From: JABDOU01 sp041567895
GTDB lineage: Bacteria > Actinomycetota > Acidimicrobiia > Spongiisociales > SHLN01
Reading direction: 5' to 3'
Length of the DNA: 16,528 nt
NCBI GenBank assembly: GCA_041567895.1
Contig: JBFGAX010000061.1
Coordinates: 1-16,528 of the forward strand
The translations under genes were made by a program, and so were the position numbers. Numbering within the stretch: the stretch's first letter is position 1; the number at the start of each line of letters is the position of its first letter. Of this stretch, positions 7,448 to 14,726 are shown in pieces. The notes under the pieces were generated by a model. It had not been told where the DNA came from and made no database searches. It saw only the letters and a program-made list of their open reading frames with translations.

Positions 7448-8249
7448 TCGCTCCCGACCAGCGGAGATACCTCTCGGCCGATGCACTAACGGCTTCCTGG
7501 GCGTTTTCGACAATACTCCGTCCCCACCATCCCCCGTAGATCCGGTCATACGAACAGGGTTCGATCGCCGCCAGTATGCCTCTTATGGCGTCGGGATCGA
7601 GCGGAATCAGGTTCGGGTAGGACCGCATGAAGCTGGCAAATCGCCGGTCAAGGACCACCTGGATGGTGTCGCCGGTGAGGAGCACTCCCCGCCCACCAGC
7701 TCCGTCTGGCCAATACAGAACGGCGCTCCCGTCGAAGTGGCCACCGCAACGAATCAGAGTTGTCCCCGCCACCGGCAATGCCTTATCGGCATAGAAGACG
7801 TAGCTGGGGTCGTCACGACACAACCATTCCCGATCGGCTTCGGGCAGGAATATCGGCGCGGAATCGAAGGCATGGCTCCACTCGACCAGGGCTCCATAGA
7901 AGTGGGGATGGGAGGCCGAAATAGCCTGGATTCCTCCGAGCTCGCTCAAGACCTCAACGGTCGCATCATCGATATAACTGATGGGGTCCCAGAGAATGTT
8001 GCCGTTATTCGTTCGTACGACGAGCGATCGATGACCAATCGCAAACTTCGGCTCGGTACTCATCCCGATCAACCCGGGTTCGATCTCTTCGATCCGATTG
8101 CGGTAGCCGTCGTGTCTCATTCCGGTCAGCGTCTGCCACTGCTGACCTTCCCACCCAACGTACTGGCGTTCATCATCGCAGATCTTGCAGCCTGCTTCGG
8201 TATCGGAATGCTGCACGCCACACGTGATGCAGATCGGATGGCTCATCAT
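7437..8249 (-). CDS. MBL-fold metallo-hydrolase-like protein with N-terminal zinc ribbon and degenerate metal motif
   Basis: The product is 270 residues. Residues 7-24 form a CxxC...CxxC pair (Cys7, 10, 21, 24), probably a zinc ribbon or rubredoxin-like knuckle. The rest follows the metallo-beta-lactamase fold. ASHPHFYGALVEW (112-124) stands where HxHxDH belongs, GGHFDGSAV (169-177) supplies His171, and LLTGDTIQV (190-198) supplies Asp194. Only the first two histidines of the HxHxDH motif are kept (114, 116), with Tyr-Gly replacing Asp-His. The usual final His appears replaced within IYGGWWGR. The ATG at 8249 is chosen because AGG lies 6 bases upstream; TTG, GTG and a second ATG adjoin it and would change only one to two residues. 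The gene converges on the cyclic amidohydrolase and is divergent from the EthD-like gene. Activity is unknown; a hydrolase or an oxygen/thiol-related role is possible. Confidence 0.86.
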   Translation of the reverse strand: MMSHPICITCGVQHSDTEAGCKICDDERQYVGWEGQQWQTLTGMRHDGYRNRIEEIEPGLIGMSTEPKFAIGHRSLVVRTNNGNILWDPISYIDDATVEVLSELGGIQAISASHPHFYGALVEWSHAFDSAPIFLPEADREWLCRDDPSYVFYADKALPVAGTTLIRCGGHFDGSAVLYWPDGAGGRGVLLTGDTIQVVLDRRFASFMRSYPNLIPLDPDAIRGILAAIEPCSYDRIYGGWWGRSIVENAQEAVSASAERYLRWSGAITP

Positions 8250-8301
8250 CACCAACCTATCTCGTTGGGTCGCGTTTCGTAGGATGCGGGCACGGCCACG
8301 T

Positions 8302-8306
8302 AGGAG
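8302..8306 (+). promoter_or_regulatory. Ribosome binding site (AGGAG) for the EthD-like gene
   Basis: AGGAG, 6 bases before the ATG at 8313. It fixes the start. The 63-base divergent gap to the MBL-fold gene must also hold both promoters; TAGGAT at 8280-8285 could be a -10 box, but no -35 fits. Confidence 0.7.
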
Positions 8307-8312
8307 CGCAAT

Positions 8313-8684
8313 ATGGAATCCGGATCAAGAGTGAAAGCGATCCTCGGTTACGACATCGCCGAAGGAGTGTCTGTTGACGAATATCAGCGTTGGCTGTGGC
8401 AAACCCACTACCCGGACCTTTTGGCAAATCCCTATCTCGACAAGGTCGTGTTCAACAAGATGATCGAGCCCATCAATAAGACCAGCGCCGGCACGCCCAT
8501 CATGGACACCCCGGAGGCGTTCTACGCAATCGCCGAGTTGCATTACGCAGACCGGGAGGCTTACGACAATTATCTCAGGTGGTTTGAGGACAACCCGATT
8601 CCGGTCGAGCGCAGCCCGGCGGGTCGCAGCGAGTTCAAGTTCTACGTGCTCACGGAGGTAACCGAGGCCGTCCGGGAGGATTAG
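8313..8684 (+). CDS. EthD-like dimeric alpha/beta-barrel protein
   Basis: The product is 123 residues, the size of a single ferredoxin-like alpha/beta barrel subunit. The pattern VKAILGYDIAEGVSVDEYQ, then WLWQTHYPDLLANPYLDKVVF, then an acidic helix with YDNYLRWFEDNP and a final FKFYVLTEV strand resembles EthD/ABM-type proteins. Such proteins act as small helpers or enzymes in catabolic clusters, for example ether or aromatic degradation. The His in THYPDLL corresponds to the position often conserved in EthD proteins. No signal peptide is present. The start has a good ribosome site. The stop overlaps the end of the convergent lipoprotein gene by 4 bases. The family assignment is by pattern only and the function is unknown. 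Confidence 0.75.
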   Translation: MESGSRVKAILGYDIAEGVSVDEYQRWLWQTHYPDLLANPYLDKVVFNKMIEPINKTSAGTPIMDTPEAFYAIAELHYADREAYDNYLRWFEDNPIPVERSPAGRSEFKFYVLTEVTEAVRED

Positions 8685-9082
8685 ACGCCGGGGAGCCGGA
8701 GAGGCCCACCCCTGCTTTCATCCGAAGAACCGAGTCCGATCAGAGCGATCTCCTCTATCAGCAAATCTCCGGTGGGTCCATGGGACTCCAGCTCGCCCAC
8801 CCTGGCGATGATGGCCCGTGTGAACCCTTCTTCGGTGCAGTGCACTTCTTGTGCTCTGGCCAGCAGGCTGCTGACACCGAAATCAAAGCGCTCCTCGAGA
8901 TCGGCCAGCTCCCCCGGTTGTGCCGTTCCGATATCATCGAGGCTTCGTTGCAGAAATGCGACGACCGATCCGGCTCCCGCTTCGCATCCATTGAAGATCG
9001 GGGAAACGCCTATCTCCTCGCCATCACCACATGCGGTCACGACCAGCAATACGGCCAGGCTCAGTGCGATCAGGCGCTGCAT
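8681..9082 (-). CDS. Small predicted lipoprotein, unknown function
   Basis: The product is 133 residues. Its N-terminus is a lipoprotein signal: MQR, a hydrophobic stretch (LIALSLAVLLVVTA), then the lipobox VTAC with Cys18 as the lipidation site, followed by GDGEE. The mature part is mostly helical and acidic, with Cys33 and a second Cys in VHCTEEG that could form a disulfide. A longer frame exists upstream, but the ATG at 9082 is chosen because it gives a normal signal length. AAGG about 11 bases upstream is a distant ribosome site. It lies 19 bases after the ICL-family gene, so it is probably the last gene of the operon. I do not recognise the family. It is too small to be a transport binding protein. 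Confidence 0.78.
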   Translation of the reverse strand: MQRLIALSLAVLLVVTACGDGEEIGVSPIFNGCEAGAGSVVAFLQRSLDDIGTAQPGELADLEERFDFGVSSLLARAQEVHCTEEGFTRAIIARVGELESHGPTGDLLIEEIALIGLGSSDESRGGPLRLPGV

Positions 9083-9101
9083 GCCATGCCCGACCTTCGG
9101 G

Positions 9102-9995
9102 TCACGAGCGGTCGGCTGCTCCGGAGGCAATGTCTTGTTCCCATTGGTTGAACTCTGCCAACCCAACCACCTGGTTGACGTCATCGAAGCTCGCCATGTG
9201 ATCGAGCCAGCCCGCGGTGGTTCCCTGCGATCTCAGCTCTGCCAGCACCTGGCGGGCCGAGCTGGTGATGGTACGCATAACAGCGCCTGGATAGATGATG
9301 AGAGAGAACCCCAGGGTGTGAAGTTCATCGGCCGGCAGCAACGGTGTCTTGCCGAACTCGACCATGTTGGCCATGAGCGGCCAATCCGAAAGCTCGGAAC
9401 CGATGCGCTCCAATTCGTCACGGCTGCGGGGGGCTTCTACGAAAAGAACATCGGCGCCTGCTTCACCATAGGCCCGGGCCCGGTCGATCGCGTCGTCGAG
9501 GTCGATCGGCCCTCGGGCGTCTGTGCGGGCGATGACGAGAATGGAGTCCTGGGAGGCGCGGGAGTCGAGAGCGGCCCCGATCCGCTCGAGCATTTCTCCT
9601 TTGGAGACGACTTCTTTTCCCTCGAAGTGACCACATTTCTTGGGGAATACCTGGTCTTCGAGCTGTATTGCGGCCACCCCCACTCGCTCATATCTGGCCA
9701 CGGTGCGGGCAACGTTATGGACGCCGCCATAGCCCGTATCGCCGTCGGCTATCACGGGCACGTCAACGACCTCACACACTCGCTCGGCCACCATCACCAT
9801 CTCGTCCATCGTCGCGATGCCCAGATCGGGGCGTCCCAGCAGCGAATTGGCGACCCCGGCTCCTGACAGGTACACGGCCGGGAATCCGGCTTCGACAATG
9901 AGGCGAGCAAAAAGGGCGTTGAAAGCTCCCGGTGCCACGACCGGAGCCTGGTCCGCCAACAGCCGACGAAGCTCTGAGTCACCGTCCCCGATCAC
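9102..9995 (-). CDS. Isocitrate lyase/PEP mutase-family C-C lyase (2-methylisocitrate lyase / 2,3-dimethylmalate lyase type)
   Basis: The product is 297 residues, normal for the short bacterial members (PrpB, Dml, oxaloacetate hydrolase types). Metal-binding acids are in VIADGDTGYGG (Asp84, Asp86), and the gating-loop signature FPKKCGH has Cys121, expected for true lyases that cleave 2-methylisocitrate, isocitrate or 2,3-dimethylmalate. QLEDQ (111-115) is also typical. The product would be pyruvate or glyoxylate plus a second acid. The GTG start at 9995 is well supported by GGAGGG 5 bases upstream and overlaps the stop of the small aconitase-type subunit by 4 bases (GTGA). Its place right after the two aconitase-type subunits suggests they work in sequence. 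No citrate-synthase-like prpC is nearby, so 2-methylcitrate cycle function is not favoured. Exact substrate unknown. Confidence 0.92.
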   Translation of the reverse strand: MIGDGDSELRRLLADQAPVVAPGAFNALFARLIVEAGFPAVYLSGAGVANSLLGRPDLGIATMDEMVMVAERVCEVVDVPVIADGDTGYGGVHNVARTVARYERVGVAAIQLEDQVFPKKCGHFEGKEVVSKGEMLERIGAALDSRASQDSILVIARTDARGPIDLDDAIDRARAYGEAGADVLFVEAPRSRDELERIGSELSDWPLMANMVEFGKTPLLPADELHTLGFSLIIYPGAVMRTITSSARQVLAELRSQGTTAGWLDHMASFDDVNQVVGLAEFNQWEQDIASGAADRS

Positions 9996-10489
9996 GTTCT
10001 CCCTCCAATTCTCAGTTTGAGGAGCGGTTCGAGTCCACCGGCCTCGAGTATCTCACCGATTTCGGTCGGCAGTTTCAATGCGTGATGGGAGATACCAGTC
10101 TCGATCACGGTGATCTCGCCCGCCACCGTATCGATATGCAGGTGCTGGCCTTCCTCGATTTCCCAGGCGGTCGGGCATTCCAGTGGAACAAAACCGACAT
10201 TGATGCAATTTCGAAAGAAAATGCGGGCAAACGACTCGGCAACGATCGCCGAGATACCGGCGGCCTGGATGGCCCGCGGTGCGACTTCCCGACTCGAGCC
10301 GGTACCGAAGTTCTTACCACCAACGAGGACATCGCCCTGGTTCACCAGTTCGACGAAACCGGGACGAATCCCTGCCATGACGTGCTCGGCGATCTCGTCG
10401 ATGTCGCCGATCAGATACTTGCCGGGCACAATGACATCGGTATCGACGTTATCGCCAAACTTCCACACTTTGCCTTCGATGATGGTCAA
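9992..10489 (-). CDS. Aconitase-family small subunit (LeuD-like / 2,3-dimethylmalate dehydratase small subunit-like)
   Basis: The product is 165 residues, the short archaeal/clostridial form of the swivelling domain. It starts GKVWKFGDNVDTDVIVPGKYL (6-26) and has NFGTGSSREVAPRAI (60-74), the substrate-carboxylate-binding GSSRE loop in which Thr replaces the more usual Cys. It pairs with the large subunit encoded just upstream to form a hydro-lyase. The start is a TTG at 10489 that overlaps the large-subunit stop as TTGA, so translation is probably coupled. No better start exists, since the next GTG (residue 8) would remove part of the first strand. The leucine-pathway role is doubtful because no leuA or leuB is present and the neighbours are catabolic. 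Confidence 0.92.
   Translation of the reverse strand: MTIIEGKVWKFGDNVDTDVIVPGKYLIGDIDEIAEHVMAGIRPGFVELVNQGDVLVGGKNFGTGSSREVAPRAIQAAGISAIVAESFARIFFRNCINVGFVPLECPTAWEIEEGQHLHIDTVAGEITVIETGISHHALKLPTEIGEILEAGGLEPLLKLRIGGRT
10001..10006 (-). promoter_or_regulatory. Ribosome binding site (GGAGGG) for the ICL-family gene
   Basis: GGAGGG stands 5 bases before the GTG at 9995, inside the end of the small-subunit gene. It decides the GTG start. Confidence 0.8.
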
Positions 10490-11754
10490 ACCGGCACCGC
10501 CAACATTTCGCGAGGGTCAACCACGTGGCCTGCGACAGCAGCGGCGGCAACCGAGTACGGCGAGCCGAGCCAGACTTCGGAGTCGGGACTGCCCATGCGC
10601 CCGCGTGCATTACGGCTGGTAGTCGAGATGCAGACCTCGCCGGGACCGAGAACTCCGGTGCCGATGCCGGGACAGGCCCCGCACCCGGTCGAAAGGATGT
10701 GAGCCCCGGCGTCCATCAACGTCTGGGCCACTCCGCTTTCCATGGCTTGTCGCAAGGCCGCTCGTGACGCCGGCGCCACCTGCAATAGCACGCCGGGCGC
10801 GACCTTCCGCCCGGCAAGGACTTCCGCTGCCATGGCCAGATCACCGTATTTGGCGCCAGTACAAGCTCCGATATAGGCCCGACTCAGCGGGGCTTCGCCG
10901 GCGTCCGCAGCCGGAACGACGTCATCGTGCTTGTGCGGTCGCGCCACCACAGGCACGACTGCGGATGCGTCATAGCGCCAGGTGGTTTCGAACACGGCGT
11001 CTTGATCGGAAACAGGACCGGTTGGTACGTCGATGTCTCGATCGGCAAGATAGGCGACGGTGGTCGCGTCGGCCGGGACGATCCCCGACTTCGCTCCGAT
11101 TTCGGCGCACATGTTTGTTAGTACGCTGCGCTCCTCGATGTCCATTGCGGCGATGGCCTCTCCATCGAACTCCAGAACGCGGTAAAGCCCGCCATCCATC
11201 CCCTGTTCGCCGATGATGGTCAGAATCAGATCTTTGGCGGTCACTCCGGTCGACAGCCCGCCATCAATCAGTACGCGGATCGTTTTGGGTACCCGAAGCC
11301 AGGTTTGGCCGGTGGCAACGATGCCGAGCATGTCGGTCGAGCCGACTCCAATCGCCAGGCAGCCCAGAACCCCGGCGGTGAGACTGTGTGAGTCGCCTCC
11401 CACGTACAACATCCCGGGACGGACATAGGCCTTCTCGACCATCAGCGTGTGGGAGATGCCCTCTGCCTCGTGAAAGCGAGTGATACCGTACTCCTTCACG
11501 AACTCACGGGTGGTCTGCAAGATGCGGGCGCTTCCGACGTCGGCGGCCGGGACATAGTGATCGGCCACTATCACGAGCTTTTCCGGGTCCCACACCCCCA
11601 CACCCAGCTCTTTCAGAGAAGGCCAGAATCTGCGGGGTCCACTCGAATCGTGCGTCATAGCCACATCGACCTCGACCCAAAGCACATCGTCCGGGCGTAC
11701 AACGTCGCGACCACTGGCGCGGGCGATGATCTTTTCGGCCAGCGTCATTCCCAT
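10486..11754 (-). CDS. Aconitase-family large subunit (LeuC-like / 2,3-dimethylmalate dehydratase large subunit-like)
   Basis: This is a [4Fe-4S] hydro-lyase subunit that would dehydrate and rehydrate a hydroxy-dicarboxylate. The product is 422 residues, matching the archaeal-type/DmdA-type large subunits rather than the longer (about 465) bacterial LeuC. Cluster ligands are Cys298 in IGACTGAK and Cys358 and Cys361 in TGCGACPG. GGDSHSLTAG (119-128) and SRNARGRMG (380-388) are substrate-site motifs. GACTGAK differs from the common SCTNGR of LeuC. The ATG at 11754 is used; a second ATG at 11748 is equally possible. It begins 9 bases after the stop of the second cyclic amidohydrolase. Given the operon, a catabolic dehydratase acting before the ICL-family lyase is more likely than leucine synthesis, but this is an inference. 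Confidence 0.92.
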   Translation of the reverse strand: MGMTLAEKIIARASGRDVVRPDDVLWVEVDVAMTHDSSGPRRFWPSLKELGVGVWDPEKLVIVADHYVPAADVGSARILQTTREFVKEYGITRFHEAEGISHTLMVEKAYVRPGMLYVGGDSHSLTAGVLGCLAIGVGSTDMLGIVATGQTWLRVPKTIRVLIDGGLSTGVTAKDLILTIIGEQGMDGGLYRVLEFDGEAIAAMDIEERSVLTNMCAEIGAKSGIVPADATTVAYLADRDIDVPTGPVSDQDAVFETTWRYDASAVVPVVARPHKHDDVVPAADAGEAPLSRAYIGACTGAKYGDLAMAAEVLAGRKVAPGVLLQVAPASRAALRQAMESGVAQTLMDAGAHILSTGCGACPGIGTGVLGPGEVCISTTSRNARGRMGSPDSEVWLGSPYSVAAAAVAGHVVDPREMLAVPV

Positions 11755-11763
11755 GGCTTCAGC

Positions 11764-13137
11764 CTAGATCTCGCGAGGTAGATACCGTCCCCGGCCTGGT
11801 GAACCTGTGAGCCGGCCATCCTTGGCTATTACCTCGCCCCGGGACAGCGTCATCACGGGCCACCCTTTGAATGTCATCCCGGCGAAGATGGAAAAATCCG
11901 AATGGGCGGCCGTAGCCTCATCGCCGACTACGTGCTCGGTTTCGAGATCGACGAGAACCAGATCGGCGTCGGATCCTGGTGCGATCGTGCCCTTCCGGGG
12001 ATACAGACCAAAGATGCGGGCGGGATTCTCGGCCATGATCTGGGCGATTCGTCCGAGGGGCAGGCCCCTTCTGTGATAGCCACCCGACAACAAGGACGGC
12101 ACGATGAAACCAACACCGTCGAAACCTGGTTTCACGTTCCAGAAGTCGCCATCGCCCATTTTGAAGTCGAGCATGATCGGATTGGAATCGCTGCCCACGG
12201 TTTCGAGCCGTCCATCGGCCAGCCCCTCCCACAACGCGTCTTGATCGTCCTGATGACGAATCGGCGGGCTGACGGTTGCCAAAAGGCCGGGACCATCCTC
12301 GGCCGTGTGCATGAGATAGTGCGGGCAGGTTTCGCCAATCAGCCGTTCATTGGCAGCCCAGTCGAGCTTCAGCGCGTCCATCGTGAGCTTGGCGCTGAGG
12401 TGAACCAAGTACGTGGTCACTCCGATCTCCCTCGCGAGCAGCATCATGCCAAGCACACTGTCGGTCTCGCTGAAATCGGGCGCCAGTTTTTCATAAAAGA
12501 TCAGGTCTGGAGTCATGTCGTCGACGAGCCTCAGCCTGGCTTCGTTCTTGAGCTCCTGATTCTCGCAATGGACATTGAGCACCATCCGATCGGGGTCGAT
12601 GTCCTTCATCGCCTCCATGACCGACCACACCCATCCGTTGTCGACCGGCCGATCGCTGTCGAAAACCGCCTTCTCCCTGCCCTTCCAAGCGAGGTTGATC
12701 TTGTAGGACGTGATTCCGAACTGCTTGGTTGTCTCCGCCAACTCTGTCAAATGCGGCTGGGTCAACAGCTGGAAATGGAATGCACTGTCGATATAGGAGT
12801 TGGCCTCGAACGTCTCAATGTACCTGGGAGCCATGTCCAAATAGGACCCGGTCTGCTTGAAGTAATTGACGAGTGTGGTAACGCCACCGAGGGCGGCGAG
12901 TCCCGTTCCCGGCTCGGTATCGACCTCCAGGGACTGATAGCCACCCAAATGAATATGCGGGTCGATTGCACCGGGAAGAACATGCAGTCCCGTGGCATCA
13001 ATCGTCTCGGCAGCAACTGGAGCTTCACCCCTGGGATGAACTCCGGTAATCGTCCCACCCTTGATTGCGAGATCAGCGAGCTTGGGATCCTCGCCAGGAA
13101 TCACGACTCTTCCATTTATGATCGCAAGATCGGTCAC
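11764..13137 (-). CDS. Cyclic amidohydrolase, hydantoinase/dihydropyrimidinase-like (second copy)
   Basis: The product is 457 residues. Metal-site residues are His61 and His63 in DPHIHLGG, Lys146 in TSYKINLAW (expected to be carboxylated), His190 in NVHCENQE, His246 in YLVHLSAK, and Asp317 in VGSDSNP. GETCPHYL (268-275) is the classic hydantoinase/allantoinase signature. The C-terminal segment RKGTIAPGSDADLVLVDLE is also typical. The frame is open about 28 codons further upstream, but GTG at 13137 is chosen. It follows GGGAGG by 6 bases, it begins the first strand (VTDLAIINGRVV), and it overlaps the isochorismatase-gene stop as GTGA. It should open a cyclic amide in the cytoplasm. The neighbouring amidase may act on its product. 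Substrate not known. Confidence 0.92.
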   Translation of the reverse strand: MTDLAIINGRVVIPGEDPKLADLAIKGGTITGVHPRGEAPVAAETIDATGLHVLPGAIDPHIHLGGYQSLEVDTEPGTGLAALGGVTTLVNYFKQTGSYLDMAPRYIETFEANSYIDSAFHFQLLTQPHLTELAETTKQFGITSYKINLAWKGREKAVFDSDRPVDNGWVWSVMEAMKDIDPDRMVLNVHCENQELKNEARLRLVDDMTPDLIFYEKLAPDFSETDSVLGMMLLAREIGVTTYLVHLSAKLTMDALKLDWAANERLIGETCPHYLMHTAEDGPGLLATVSPPIRHQDDQDALWEGLADGRLETVGSDSNPIMLDFKMGDGDFWNVKPGFDGVGFIVPSLLSGGYHRRGLPLGRIAQIMAENPARIFGLYPRKGTIAPGSDADLVLVDLETEHVVGDEATAAHSDFSIFAGMTFKGWPVMTLSRGEVIAKDGRLTGSPGRGRYLPREI

Positions 13138-13874
13138 GGTTTTCCTCCCTCTCCGGTGCGACCAGCTTCGAGGTAGTCGATCACCGACCTCGAATCCATG
13201 ACGTCGGTGTACTTCATCCACATATCGAGCAACGCCACCTTGTGCGAAGCAACAATCCGATCTGCGACAGCATCCGCCACCACTGCAACATTGAATCCCC
13301 GGCTGACGGCGTCCACTGCGGTGGCCCGAACACAGCCTCCCGTGGATACTCCGGCAAGGATCAACGTGTCCGTACCAAGCCCGACGAGATAGTTCACGAG
13401 AGGCGTACCGTAAAAGGCGCTCGCGTAACTCTTGTCGAGGACGAAGTCACCTTCATGCGGAGCGATTTCTTCAACAATCCGGCTGCCCTCGGAATCATCC
13501 AGTGTTTTGCTGTGATCCCACGTGGATTTCCCGGCAAACGAGTCGAAGCGGACCGTGCGCTTCTGAACATTGCGGGTGTAGATCACAGGAACACCTGATG
13601 CGTGGGCGGCCTTCAGCAACTCCCCGACCACCCGGACCGCCGCCCATGCGTTTTCGCCCCCACCTGCCGGCCACCGGTCCTGTTGTCGTTCCACAGGCTC
13701 ATCGGCGCCTATGTAGTTGTATTGACAGTCAATGACCATCAACAGTGGCGACCCACCGAGCCCGCGGGTCTTGCCGTACCCGGCGTTGACAATGACCTGG
13801 CGGTCGGCATCGGTAAGGATGTCGTCCCAGATCCATTCGACGCCGTTCGGCTTGGTCAGCGGATCAAGATCCAT
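13134..13874 (-). CDS. Isochorismatase-fold amidohydrolase (N-carbamoylsarcosine amidase / maleamate amidase-like)
   Basis: This is a cysteine hydrolase that would release ammonia from an amide or carbamoyl group. The product is 246 residues. The triad is Asp49 (in LLMVIDCQ), Lys148 (in VLDKSYASAFYGT) and Cys181 (in GVSTGGCVRATAVDA). CVRATAVDA, with AFYGTPL before it and HKVALLDMWMKYTDV after it, matches the N-carbamoylsarcosine amidase subgroup, which also contains maleamate amidase, rather than nicotinamidase. The usual STSGCVR reads STGGCVR here. The start at 13874 lies 11 bases inside the end of the ABC ATPase gene, with GGTGAAG ahead of it; its stop overlaps the next start as GTGA. Next to a cyclic amidohydrolase, it probably takes the ring-opened product. 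The substrate is inferred only by class. Confidence 0.91.
   Translation of the reverse strand: MDLDPLTKPNGVEWIWDDILTDADRQVIVNAGYGKTRGLGGSPLLMVIDCQYNYIGADEPVERQQDRWPAGGGENAWAAVRVVGELLKAAHASGVPVIYTRNVQKRTVRFDSFAGKSTWDHSKTLDDSEGSRIVEEIAPHEGDFVLDKSYASAFYGTPLVNYLVGLGTDTLILAGVSTGGCVRATAVDAVSRGFNVAVVADAVADRIVASHKVALLDMWMKYTDVMDSRSVIDYLEAGRTGEGGKP
13144..13149 (-). promoter_or_regulatory. Ribosome binding site (GGGAGG) for the second cyclic amidohydrolase
   Basis: GGGAGG stands 6 bases before the GTG at 13137, within the end of the isochorismatase-family gene. It supports that GTG over the longer upstream frame. Confidence 0.8.
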
Positions 13875-14724
13875 CTTCTTCACCACCGGTCGTATCGGGT
13901 CGCATGAGCACGTCGTCGACGAGCCCCTTCGCTGCTTCTTCGATCTGTGCCTCCATGGGTGCCCGATCAAGGACAGCGTGCAAGAACGCCTTCGTCCGCT
14001 CATGTGTCGGGTTCTGCAAAACGTCAGCCGCCGACCCTTGTTCAACGATCTGACCGTGATCGATGAAGAGGACCCGGTCAGCCACTTCGGCAGCGAATCC
14101 CATCTCATGGGTCACCACCAGCATCGTCATACCCTGTTCAGCGAGCCGTTTCATCACGAGCAGGATCTCACCCGCCAGCTCGGGATCGACCGCCGATGTG
14201 ACCTCGTCGAACAGCATCAGCGTGGGATCCATCGCCAGGGCTCGAGCGATCGCCACCCGTTGCTGTTGCCCTCCTGATAACTGCATGGGGTACGAATCAC
14301 CCTTGTGCCCCAAGCCCACCGCTTCGAGCAGTTCGTGCGCCCTGGCCGTTGCCTGAGCCTTCGGGACGTCCTTGACGGCCATCGGGGCTTCGATGACGTT
14401 CTCAACGGCGGTCATGTGCGGAAAGAGATTGAACCGCTGAAACACCATGCCGATATGCTCTCGCGCCTCTCTGATGGCCGCTTTGTCCGCGAAGGCCATC
14501 GACCCGTTGGTCTGTTCTTCGCACAACACGCGGCCGTCGACCTCGATCCGGCCGCCGGTGGGTCGTTCGAGCAAGTTGACGCAACGCAGCATCGTGGTCT
14601 TGCCGGAGCCGGAGGGGCCGATGATGGAGACCACCTCTCCTCGCTCAACCTGGAAATTCACACCTTTGAGCACGTCGATTTTGCCAAAAGACTTTCGCAA
14701 TCCGCTCACGTTCACGAGTGCCAC
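13864..14724 (-). CDS. ABC transporter ATPase, polar amino acid uptake type (GlnQ/HisP-like)
   Basis: The product is 286 residues. Motifs in order: Walker A GPSGSGKTT (36-44), Q-loop VFQRFNLFPH (94-103), signature LSGGQQQR (149-156), Walker B LMLFDE (169-174), and the switch His206 in VTHE. The D-loop is SAVD rather than the more common SALD. VFQRFNLFPH and LLERPTGG are typical of the GlnQ/HisP/ArtP amino-acid group. Family members usually run about 240-255 residues; this one has an extra acidic C-terminal tail of about 35 residues ending GGEEDGS. The start is GTG at 14724, 2 bases after the permease stop, with AAGGTG 5 bases upstream. It energises the importer formed with the two permeases and the binding protein. 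Confidence 0.95.
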   Translation of the reverse strand: MALVNVSGLRKSFGKIDVLKGVNFQVERGEVVSIIGPSGSGKTTMLRCVNLLERPTGGRIEVDGRVLCEEQTNGSMAFADKAAIREAREHIGMVFQRFNLFPHMTAVENVIEAPMAVKDVPKAQATARAHELLEAVGLGHKGDSYPMQLSGGQQQRVAIARALAMDPTLMLFDEVTSAVDPELAGEILLVMKRLAEQGMTMLVVTHEMGFAAEVADRVLFIDHGQIVEQGSAADVLQNPTHERTKAFLHAVLDRAPMEAQIEEAAKGLVDDVLMRPDTTGGEEDGS

Positions 14725-14726
14725 GC

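Larger units (their letters stand above)
9992..11754 (-). other. Two-gene hydro-lyase unit (large + small aconitase-type subunits)
   Basis: The large- and small-subunit genes overlap by TTGA and would give a 1:1 heterodimer. This arrangement is standard for 3-isopropylmalate dehydratase, homoaconitase and 2,3-dimethylmalate dehydratase. Confidence 0.7.

Noticed and set aside
7344..8282. 312-codon plus-strand open frame
   Set aside because: It overlaps the end of the 5975 gene in another frame and is antisense to the MBL-fold gene.
8772..9866. 364-codon plus-strand open frame
   Set aside because: It runs antisense across both the lipoprotein and the ICL-family gene and shows no domain.
9102..9995. 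Reading the ICL-family gene as part of a 2-methylcitrate (propionate) cycle
   Set aside because: No prpC or prpD/acnD-type gene is present. The adjacent dehydratase is a two-subunit LeuCD-type, not AcnD.
11902..13176. 424-codon plus-strand open frame opposite the second cyclic amidohydrolase
   Set aside because: It is antisense to a gene with all metal-site motifs, has no recognisable domain and no ribosome site. Long antisense frames are common in GC-rich DNA.
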